Source: Lucifuga dentata (lineage: Eukaryota; Chordata; Actinopteri; Ophidiiformes; Bythitidae). From it: a stretch of 64,000 bases of DNA. Made by a program: the position numbers and the translations under genes. Every line of letters begins with the position of its first letter. Positions within the stretch are counted from its first letter, which is position 1. The notes below the pieces were generated by a model. The model ran no database searches. It had not been told where the DNA came from and saw only the letters and a list, made by a program, of their open reading frames with translations. The stretch spans positions 310,001 through 374,000 of the forward strand of contig VXCM01000285.1 in the NCBI GenBank assembly GCA_014773175.1, written 5' to 3'. This document shows, one piece after another, positions 48,969 through 60,800 of this stretch.

Positions 48969-51575
48969 CCACCCACCATCTGGGCTTTCGTTATTACCCA
49001 AAAAGCTAGTTAGCTCAAAGCTGACAGTTGTGTGTGGGACTTGGGGGGAGAAGGAGGAGGAGGAGGAGGAGTTTACTCAGTGACATCTGGCAGCGTTTAC
49101 AGCAGTTGTTCTAACAAAATGTCTGCAGCCAAAGAATGACTCAGAGAGACCACAGTCCACTCTGTGCATCACCCCTCAAAATTCCCCAACACAGAGTGAA
49201 CACATGATACTTTGGCAAAGGATGACAAATAACTTACAGTACAGATGGTTAATGAAGATGACTAAGGTCTAAAGCCTCTACTGAGGAGTCGTGTCAAAAG
49301 TCAACTTCTTTAAAGTTTATGTGGTTTGCTGATCTTTTCTGATAGGCATTTCCTCTGTTGCATCTGCAACTTTTAAAGAGTCGTAAACATGCAATTAGCC
49401 ACATTCAATGAAAGTAAAGTAGTAAAATGTGTTCAGATTTTGATGATCTTGGCTTAAGGAGCATACAGGTGGGTGTGTAGCTCTGATATCTGTGATTTGG
49501 GGATTAAAAACATTTTATTGAAGTTTTAAATGACATGTTTCCAGTAGAGGGAATTATAATGGAAAGAAAAAAATTGTTTAATATTGCTTTTTTTTTCATC
49601 AATATGAACATTAAAATATAACATTAGATGATATGATTTGATAATAAGTGTTTAATATACCACACAAGTCAAGCATTGTCTGCCTTATTTTCATTCTAAT
49701 CCATTCTTGACACAACCTAAACTAACAACCTGACATTCATTCAGACAGCCAATCATCATTTGGCTTCAGTCTTAAGTGTATGAAGCCAATCCCAGATATT
49801 CAACATCATAAAAAAAACATAGGATTTTGAATGTGGAACACATCTTACAGACATTTTGACTGAGTTGGGCAACAGGTTGCAGCCTTTTGTCTTCTATAAT
49901 GTTCAGCTTTTATCGTGTCAAGCCAGACGGGCCTTCATGTGACATTAGTGCAGTATGCGACTTTTCCATGATGGAGTCACAAACTTCTTTAGTCATCACG
50001 CTTTGGGTCACTTTTACACTGTGAAACCCTAAATCACGCCATAACTTGTATTCAACCTAACCAGTGTGTCCTCGTCCTCTTTATTTCTTTTTGACTTCTA
50101 TCTTGTGTGTGTGTATGTGTGTTAAACTAGGCCTAAATTATCTGTAAGGGGATAATTCTTGCACTAACTCCTGCACTAGATCTATGAAGACATTGGTCTG
50201 TTGTGAATGTGAACCTTCGTGCACATTCACTCGTCATTCTCTTTGCTTTGCCAGTGGCACAGTTGTTGCATTATGAATTACAGCCATATGTCTTCCTGCT
50301 GTCAGTTTGGACGAGGAGCAGCTTGCATGAACAGATTAACACTTTGCTCAGACTGCACCTTCATGTCTCTCCTTCTCCCTCTCTGTCACTGTGATCATTC
50401 CAGAAATGAGATGACCTGTTGTGTAATTTCTGAAGTCTGTTAAAGTAAAAAAAATTTTTCTTCATGTAAAATGAAAAGTATGCATTCATAATGGATCAGA
50501 TCTGCGTCAGGAACAGGTCAAGAGAAAAATCACTCTAAGGGTTCTTAACTGTTCAGTGTGGTCGCCGTTAGCCACAAGTAAAAGCCGTATTACCACGTCG
50601 CTAGCTTGATGTTTTTACTGCTCCTAGCAAAATGAATAAAATAAATATACATCGGTGCAGAATAAAGAGCTTATTTTATTAAGCAGCATAATTTACTATG
50701 CCTGTGGGATCCTTCTAATTCTTGGGCTTCTATGCAGACAGCTGCTATGTGATTTGTGCTTCGAAATCAAGAAGTGTATAAAATCTAAATATATGGAAAT
50801 AAGGTTCATTATATTGTAAACTGCTTAGCTGAAAACTTTCAAGGGCACTGCACCTCCAAGTGTTTTAACTTGATGTTAGGTGGAGCTACACTGAGAGTTT
50901 CCTGAAGTCACCAAAGTTCATATATTTAAAATAAACTTAAAGAATAACAGTTTTCCCACACTAATGGGTACAAAATCAAGTCAGGAGAGTCAGGTACTCC
51001 CAACAAAGGAGTGGTTGGACTCTGCAATGGTGGAAAGTTCTTTTGCTAATAGCTAGAAGGAGGGCTGTGTCCCCCATTTTTGTAATTTTTCAAAATCAGC
51101 AAACTGACAATCTGCAGTGCTTGGCTGAGTGTACAAAAGTATGAATAAAGGGAAGACCTCTGATGCTTTCCATTGGACCACTGCCTCATTTGCCCAGAGC
51201 TGCATGTTAGCTCAGCAGCCACATCATGTCCATGTCATGGACTCCATATTATAGAGCTTTGTTTGTCTTGGCACAGTTTATTTGATGGTTTTTTTTTAAA
51301 ATTGATAAATAGAAAAGTAGTTACAATAGATAATAGGCTATTTAAATTCATAAAAGATCAAATCTAAAGCACAATTACTGTACCTTACAGTGTCTTTACA
51401 GACATGCTGAACCAAGTTGGTTCACCAAATGTTGTGGCTATGGTCACTACAAGTAGGTGAACCCCATTTGATAATGTGATATTATTAAGAAAAAACATGG
51501 TGACACTTTACAAATATGCATGTGTGTGTGTGTGTGTGTGTGTGTGTCTACTCTAGCTTAATTCTGTGAAAATCN

Positions 51576-51617
<42 letters not shown>

Positions 51618-51769
51618 TACTCTAGCTTAATTCTGTGAAAATCTTGGGCTATGAAGGCCATGTTTGTGTACTTTGATGTTGCAAGAGTTAATTTGGGTGC
51701 TAAATGTGATGATAATGCTTCCTCTGGGAACAACTAAATGGCTAGACCGCCTCCTAACAGGTGCACCTG

Positions 51770-51814
<45 letters not shown>

Positions 51815-51815
51815 N

Positions 51816-51847
<32 letters not shown>

Positions 51848-54800
51848 GCAGGAACTTCGTTGGCAGCACACTCACCCACATTCAACCCTGAAAAGCTTCA
51901 AACTCATTTGAATATATTAAATGTATCTGTACCACAGGAACTGAAACTCGTGCAGGCTTGATTCTGACAGTAAATGGATATTTGGTTGTGGTCTTGTTGT
52001 GAGAATTAGATGAAGTCATGTCAGTGTGTGTGTTGAGGCTTTTTGCTTTACCAGTAAAGCACAAAGATCCTTTTTAATGTCACGTGCAATGGGCCATAGA
52101 AAAAACACCATTTTCATGTATTATTAGTTCTGTGGCTCCTTTGTAGCGTAGCAGATATTTACATTTAATTTACATTTATTCATTTGGCAAATACATTGTC
52201 CAAAGCAACTTACAAGTGAGGTATAGTACAACATGTGAGTTTTACCTAACTTAGCTTCACTCTATTTAGTAACTCATTCCTTTTATTTCTACCTAACAAG
52301 TAGCAGTTTCATTGATTTCTTATCCACTCTGCTTTTCTGTGGCGTCACAACTGTAAAGAAATCCACTGCTGTATTAAGATGTTGTTACCATGCTGCATCA
52401 AATCAAAAACTTAAAATCTTTACATTTTCACATCCTTCAAGGAAGGCTTTTGATATGAAACACTAACAGGAAGTGCAGACTTTATCACCAAGGTTAATGC
52501 CTGACTGCTAAATCTGTAAACATTTATATGTTAAACATTTATATTGAACATTTATATTACATTAAACATTTATATCTAGATTTGGATTTTTTCAGCTGCT
52601 TTTGTTGGCAGATAAGCTTTAAATATTGCAGGTAGGAATTGTAAAAGGAGAAGCAGTGACATGCAGGCTCTCATTGCAGTTTAGGCGAAGCATAAGCCTC
52701 TGTCAACCATACTGGCCATTTTGCATGTTTGAGCCTAATATATCAAATTTTCATACGCGTAACCTTACTGACAATCATTTCTCAAAGCATACTTCGGTGA
52801 ATTAAAAAAAATTTTCCTACCTTCCAGACTGCCATTGGCTTGGCTGTTACGCTGTTAAAATCAACTTGTTGATACTTGAAATGTTCTTGGGATAGGTAAT
52901 CCATCATCGTGAAGNTACGCTGTTAAAATCAACTTGTTGATACTTGAAATGTTCTTGGGATAGGTAATCCATCATCGTGAAGAAGACGTGTATTCAGGTT
53001 TTTTTTTAAGTTATGTAATTTTCACGTTTAAGTGCAATAAAAAGAGCAGAGTGATCTGAAAATGCTTCCTAGAGGTGCATTCAAGTGTGCAGTGAAGAAC
53101 TGACAATAGGAAGCATTTTCAGATCACTCTGCGCTTGTTTTTGCGCTTAAATGCTAAAATTATGTAACTTTGAAAAAAAAAATACCTGAATATGCGTTTT
53201 GTTTGTGATGATGGATTACCTATCCCAAGAACGTTTAAAGTAGGGCTGGGCAATATGGCCTAAAAATAAAATCTTGATATTTTTTTTCACACTGATGGCC
53301 AATTTTCGATTTTTTTTTTTTTTTTTTNAAAAAAAAAAAAACCTAATTCACATGAGTATTTTCTTTATTAAAATAATAAATTGCCGGGCTTTCTAAACAA
53401 AAACTTTTAAACTGAAAGGTTTTAGCAGCGATGTCCAGATTCCTTGTGAGGAACACCAGCCTGTCTGCTGTCTGTGGCTTAATGCTCTGACATGTTACAG
53501 AATTCCACCTACAGACCTGTTTGCTGCACGCCGTGAAGCATGGAGCAAACGGGTCTGTAAAGTTTATAGGAGCTCCGCGCCGTGAACCGCAAAACCGAAC
53601 AACTTCCAAATGATAAGTGACATTACCTTTTTTAGAAATGAGCTCATCTTCAGTTGAAGTGTTTGTTGGCATCTTGCTAGCACGCCTGACCTGCTGAAAG
53701 CTTCGTGGGCATGACATCAACAAACGTGATGGACCATTGATTGGTAAGGTTGGAGACCCTGTCTGTGTCCACTGCAGGTGGAGCCACAGACCCTCACGGA
53801 CACACGAAAGTATAAACAGGGCTTGTAGGTTTAACGTGCACAAAACGGGAATGGGCTTGATTGACAGAGAGTGACCCGCTGTCGCATTTTCTCCGTTAAA
53901 AATAGTTAGATAGTAGTTGTTTTTTAAATCTCGATTTTCCGATTCAGACATTTTACACATCGTGCCGAATTAATCGATTAAATCGATTTATCACCCAGCC
54001 CTAGTTTCAAGTATCAACAAGTTGATTTTAGTAGTGTACCAGAATGAAGTGACACCAATGGTGGTCTGGAAGGTAGGAAAAAAAATTTTTAATTCACCAT
54101 TCCAGTATTTGCTTTGAGAAATGATTGTCAGTAACGTTACGTGTATGAAAATTGAATATATTAGGCTCAAAAATGCAANGAAATGATTGTCAGTAACGTT
54201 ACGTGTATGAAAATTGAATATATTAGGCTCAAAAATGCAAAATGGACGGTATGGTCCTTTAAGGCTAACAGCACCTTTTACCATGTCATTGCTGTTGTAT
54301 AAAACATGCAATGCCTACCATTAGGCTCCAGCAATGATTGCTTAACACAATGTTTGAATACCAGACAGATCATGTGCTGTTAGATCATTAATTAATCACA
54401 GATGTAGGCTAAATAGACTTACATATGGTTAAACATTCCTGGCATTCATTTGAATATACAAATTATAGTTGCTCCAAGTCTGGAAAAAGATGGAAAGAGA
54501 ACTGAGGGAAACTGTGACAGAATTGGGGGAGGGGGAATTCACAGAGAGACCAGCAAGAGGAATGAGACAGTGAGGTAGGGCGCTATTGAACAGGTCCATA
54601 CGTGAGCCAGAATCCTAACTCGCTGGCCCAGTTTATCCTCTTATGCAACAGAGCAGTTGAGTCCATTCAGCCTCCCTCCTCTCTCATCACATGCTTCCAG
54701 GAAGGGCAGAGGAGGAAATGGAGAACTTTTGAAAGAATGGAGGATGAAAAGGAGAGCGATGGGGTGCAGCTGCAGTTGAACGGGGAAGAGAAGAAAAGGG

Positions 54801-57800
54801 AAAAGGATGATGGAGGAGGAAAGCTCGAGGAAAGGAAGACAGGAGTGGAAAAGGGATGGAGAGCGCTTTAAGCCACACTGTAGGACCCTGGCAGCATCTC
54901 TGCCTCGTTGCTAAGGGAACCACTTATTAGTTGTGTGAAGTCGCTTCCACATTGACCCCATCGTTTCATTTCACACACGCTAATTTTCTTGAGTTTCTCT
55001 TACGTTTTCTTTTCTCCATCTCTTTTAGGGTTGCAGTCATTCCACTCCCTGTCTTTAGCAGGGAGAAATACATAGAAGAGGACAGTGAAATGAGAGCCAG
55101 TGATGCCCTGAGCTAGAGAACGAGTTCATCCAATCTGCCAGAGACAGAAAGAGGAGAGGGTGTGAGAGAACGTAGAGAGCCGCAGACTGGTCGTAGGTCC
55201 CAGTTGAGTGTAATTCAAGGCCCTGTCATTCATCTGACAGGGGACTAGTGGATTATCTCACTGTCCTTGACCCAGTATGCTTCACTCTGTAGGCTTGCAT
55301 AGAAAACTAACTGTAGATGGATGGAGTGAGTGGAGAGGATGCAGTGATGGTGGTTTGGTGTCACAGACAAAACAGAATAGGCCCACTGGCAGGGTGTTAT
55401 ATAACCTCTCAAAAAAACTACGTTTGAAACAAACATTTTGTCCCTGCTGTTTGCTCTTGGTTGCTTAAAGGTTGGGACCAGCAACCCAATCTGCTTGTTT
55501 GCTTCCCAAAATTTGATGGAAGGCAGAAATATGGTGTTTGACTAACAAACACCTTGATGAGGTAAATAATTCTCAACCCTAAATCTGCTGTTTGTCTTTG
55601 GTGCCAGGCGATGTTACAATCGGTTGTTAAGATTAGCCAATGGCAGATGGCCAGTTCAGGACCATCTGCTGTACTGGACTTGGGGTTTATTTCCCCTCTA
55701 AAGGACCATACCAGTGATTTTGCATGGTAAAGCCCAATAAATACTACCCGCATACACATTACATTACTGGCAACTATCACAGAGGTATGATCTGTGAGCC
55801 TTGAAACAAAATTGTCCTGCTACAAAAATCCAAACATGAGGATTAGAATTGTCTGATTTCAAATTAATTACCATAAGTTCTTTTAATGTGCAGACTAACT
55901 AAATCTAAGTTACTAATGTTTTCTGATGCTATTTAAGAAAAAAAACTTATTTTACCCCAGTAATGTCTGTAAACACATAACCAGAAACAGGCCTATGAGG
56001 GAACAACAGTAATGCTAATTTTTCATCTATAAATCTAGTCATTTAATTATACACAGTATGTAAATACACTTGCAATGTATATAAATTAGTGTAATTTCTT
56101 TTGAGTGCTACACTCAACCTCACATAGACTTTTAATGTGGTTATAAAAAGTTAGTATTTTCCTCATCAGCTTTGGTCATCTTGAATTTCCTCAGTTGATT
56201 CCTATGATGACGAGAAAAGAATCTTCGCAACCCACTCCTACTGCATCAAATGCATCTCCATTCATCTGCTCAATATGTTCTAAACACTGATAAATTTATC
56301 AAAATATGGCTAATATGCCACATGTGCTATGATGTTTACCAACCACATTCTGTCCACTGCAGCTGCGGCACAGTTCTGCAAAATTCAACCAAACTGAGTG
56401 CGACTACCTGAAAATTTTGCATCGCCGCTTTTTTGATTAAAAGCAGTTGTCACTTGCTTTCACAAATGAATTGAGTTTGAAAGCCCACGATGGGTAACAA
56501 CCATGTTTAACTGCAGTCTGAATGTTTAGCTGCAGTGTGAGTGTAGCCGCAGAGATGTAGATGACACAGAGGTAATGGAGTAGAAAGGGTGTGCATAGAG
56601 ACAAACAGCATGGTGAGACAGCGAGCAGAGGGATGTAAAGGTAAATAGAACAGATCCAGCATGGCTAGCAGAGCATTAGGAAGAGATGTGTCAGCAATAA
56701 AGCAGCACTATAATATCATTAACCAATAATATATGAGCTGCAGTGCCAAGGCTGCGATGTCTGCAGTAGCCTATATCAGCCACTAGTGTGTTCCAGTTTT
56801 TTGTCTGCTGAGTGTGTGTGACGGGAGGGTGGTGGTGAAAAAGTTGAAGGGGAGTGCTGACAGCTGGCCTCTATAAATAAATGTCGCAGGCAGGGGGGGA
56901 GACANGGGGGGTAAGTGAGCAAAGAAGAATGGGAGATGGAGAAAGGGAGGAAAGAGATGGGAGGGAGGAGAGGAAGGCCATTAGTGTGTGCAATACAGCT
57001 ATACTGAGACAGAGAGAGAGAGAGAGAGAGAGACTTGGAGAAATGTGACAGGCATCCTGCAGTGCTTCCCCAAGTCATGACTTGCTAAACTTATGCCACG
57101 TCACCACAGTCTCAACCATGAGCAGTGTACATGAGATGAGTGACCCAGCATGCTATCTGTCTTTTTCTACGTGTCACGGTGAAGGACCTCAAAGTGTGTC
57201 ACTTATGTTTTAATCTCCTTTTAATCTCTGTCAGCTTCTTACTTCTTGTTTTTCTCTCTTTCTTTCTGTCTCTCTGTGTGATGTACAGATTCAGTCGAAT
57301 GCTGTAGTAAGAGAGAAAGAAGAGAACAGAGAGAAAGAGAGGAAAAGAGACACAATGTGCGACAAAGACAATAAAGACAGTTCAATGAAAATGAGAAAAT
57401 GGCACCCCTATCATGTGAAAACCTTGCCACAGTCTTGATACCTTGGTGTATTTAGGAAAAGATCTGGATTTGTTCTGAATCTGGCTTTCTTAGACTGCCT
57501 GGTTTACATCCGGCTATAGTGATACTCTCCATTAATTTGTCATGTAATCAGTCATAAGGCCTTGTCAGATATCGTCCTCTAGACTCACAGCTTGGTGACG
57601 TATCATTGACAAAGACACCCATCACATTCCTGCCTCTAGTTACAGTGTGATTGATTGTGTGTGTATGTGTGTGTGCATGTGTGTTGTTCACTTGTGTGGC
57701 ATTTGCTGTGCTAGGAGGTAAAATGTGGACCTGGGTTTTGTTGCCTGTCCTTGCACATCTGTGACAAACTCAACACCTGCCTGTCTGTCTGATACACCCA

Positions 57801-60800
57801 TCTCACTGATTTTACCTCTCTCTCTGTACAGACGCCTCTCTTTGCTCGTCCCTTTGTGTCCATCTGTGTGCTTTTACATGCTTGCCTTGGTTGGGAATAG
57901 ATGATAGCTGTCATTTCCTCTGCATTTCTGCAGCTGTTGGTTCTTTTCTGAGATTGATCTCCATCGTAGACCCATAACAACCCAGCACATGGTTATCAAA
58001 GTGGACAGAGAGTGAGTGAAGACTTAGAGAGACAGAAAGGACAGGGATGGATTGTTGCAGGGGGCAGGAAGATTAGAAAGGGGAAGGAGGAGAAGAAGTG
58101 AGTATACCTGTGGGTGTACGTTTGTGTGGGTGGGTCAGTGTACAGGATACATCAGGAACCCTCAATCTGACTTCCTCTGTTTCTGCTGGCGTAGCAAACC
58201 ATAAGCAGACTTGTGCAAGTCACATTTCAGTCATGCTGATGATGGAACTTAATGATGATCATGTATGGAATACTTACATTATTTAGTTTGATGCACGTGT
58301 AATATTCTCTGATACTGTCTGACTAAAAATTACGTCTACTGTAATCTAATATCTAACCAACATCCTGACATTGTTGGGTTCTCTGGCAGTAGGCTAATGG
58401 TGGATAATCCTATTTCTCACTACGTGAATTTAAATAGCTATTAAGTGTAGGTCAGGAGTTCGCAGCCTGTCAACCGCTCGATCACGGTCGATTGCGGGGT
58501 GGTTGCAGGTTGATCGCAAGGTGATTGATGAAGAAAACAAAATATCCAAGTGATCCAGCTGCCTGTTTCTTTGTAAACTGTAAACCCTCCATAACCACTG
58601 CAGAGGTTTGGCTAACTAAAACAGACTAAAACAAAGTGCAAACAAAGGATTCCTGTCAGGATCCAGTCTTCTAGAAGATCTCTGGCAAAATACACTGATG
58701 GTGGAAGTCTTTTGGTAAAATGTTGTTAATACTACCATGTCAGCTGTCATGTTTAGTTTCCTGTCTTGATAATTTCACGAGACAGAAGGTAGTTATCTAA
58801 AGATAGTGTCCCGTTAATTCTAACTTTGTTCATACCACTTAGTCTCACAGTTGTTTTCTCCAATGTGGTGGAAATTTATAGTAATGTCAGAAATATGTAT
58901 TCATGTAGTGGAAATCTATACCAATGTCATATATTTTATGAATAATGATACTCTATGTCTCATAATGACCTGTGTATGAATCAGATTGTTGGTGACAGAT
59001 CTCCTTGTTCAGAATAAGAGTATGATGACCAGATTGTGACCTGCTTATGTTAACAAACTGCTTATGCTACCGTTTTTAATAAGGGCATAATCATTATCAG
59101 AAAGTAGGACATAATTCGAAAACAAACGGCACCATGACAACCAATAAGATAATGATGAGAAGATCAGGAGATGGATATTTTTGTTCAGAAATTGTTGTAA
59201 TTGGTTTATGGGATTCAAGCCTCCTCTGAAAACGTGTATAAACCTGTTGTAATCATGTGTGAGCTCAGTTACTTTGCAGACTGAGTTCTTTATCAACACC
59301 AATAAAGATCTTTATTCCTCTGATGATTTTTTGCCTCCCAAAGCTTGGCTTTCTTCCACACCAACCAGTATTTTTTTTATTGAGAAGAATGTGATTGGAG
59401 TTGTTGCAGCAGTTCAGATCCCTCAGATAAACATGTACAGTTCTGCCGGCCTTGGATCAAATCCCATGTGAGCATTCTCTCTGAATGTTCCTGCTCTGTC
59501 TCCCTCTCAGCCTCTGTACTGTCAAAATGGAATGCCAAAAATGAGATAGCTACCAGTTGGGAAACGCGACAGCCTTTCTTCACAAAAAGACTGTTGATGT
59601 GGAAAAGTTATTGTAAGACTCTGGAGGCTTACAATAAATGGCTAAATAGTACATTTGGATTGAGTGTTACAGTGGTGTGATTAGATAATCCTCATTACAG
59701 CAAAGATATTATAAGCAGCGCCTATGAATGCTCAGTTGATTTCCACTTCCTCACACTGCTCCTCTGCCTCACTGCTGTTGTTTTCTCTGCAGCCTCTAGC
59801 ACAGTGGTGCAGGCTGCTGCCCAAAGATGCCGCCAAGATGCCAGAGAGCGCATGGAAGCTGGTCTTCTACACCATGTCATGGTCCTACAGCACCTACCTG
59901 CTCTTCTTCAGCTCCTACTCCTTTTTCCACGACCCGCCCTCTGTTTTCTACAGTAAGATACACAACACTGCAGGATTTATTCAATCAAATATGCTCACAA
60001 AAAGGATAAAAAAAGAAATTGTTGATGTTGAAGACTAAATGGAAATTGAAAAGTAATTTTTTAATACCCTGAATTGAAATTGTTAAGTTAGTTAAATTCA
60101 GTTGAGATTCATTTGTTCCTTTTTAAAGGTTTTGAAGCTGGTCTAGATTAGATGTTGACCTTAGAAAGTGCTACCTAATAGTACTGTGCCTGAGCATCTT
60201 AGTGTCTTACCCAAGCCTTCAGGGTAAATAAGGAGCTAAATCTAATAAAACAGCAGGCGGAACACTCCATCCCCATAGAGGCTCTGTGAAGGCAAAATGT
60301 CACGTAAACTTAGCATTACATTGAGCAAACATTCTCTGTTAGTTCATACATATTCTGAGCCTTTTAGTCATTCAGTATATAGATAGTGATGCTGTCTGTA
60401 CACAGCCAAGGAAACTTTCATACCATTGGTTCATTATTGGCATTTTTGGGTCAGTCTTGTCGCTGGGATAGTTCTAGCACAGTATTTAGAGTAGAAAGTT
60501 GACATTATGTTCTTTTTATAGTCATCAGGAGGCACAAGGAATGATCTAACAGCAACATAATTGAGAAAGAGATTTTATGATTGAATACAGTAAGTTCTGG
60601 GCTAACATTTGAAATCAAATTAGCTGCATCAGTGGACCAAATGGAGAATAGATGCATGATGGGTAATTTCTGTGAAGGCAATCACTGCAGTGCTAATGGA
60701 GGAGAGATGCAGGTTAGAATCTCAGTGGGGATTCCAGTAATAAACCAGCAATGTCTTTATAGCCTATTCCATCAGACATGGAGATATTAGTGCTCCGGTC

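Larger units (their letters stand above)
42042..59792 (+). other. cers1 intron 1 (17.75 kb)
   Basis: A large phase-0 intron filled with transposon remnants: three near-complete TTAA-flanked elements, one fragment, a hAT-type insertion, a solo LTR and a split LINE end, plus several microsatellites. No conserved alternative exon was recognised. Reading frames inside it come from repeats or simple sequence. Confidence 0.85.

Noticed and set aside
53343..53960. 205-residue open frame as a host gene
   Set aside because: Entirely inside the hAT-type element and lacking a BED finger or catalytic domain; treated as element remnant.
54602..54871. 89-residue lysine/glutamate-rich frame
   Set aside because: AG-rich sequence without family similarity or splice evidence.
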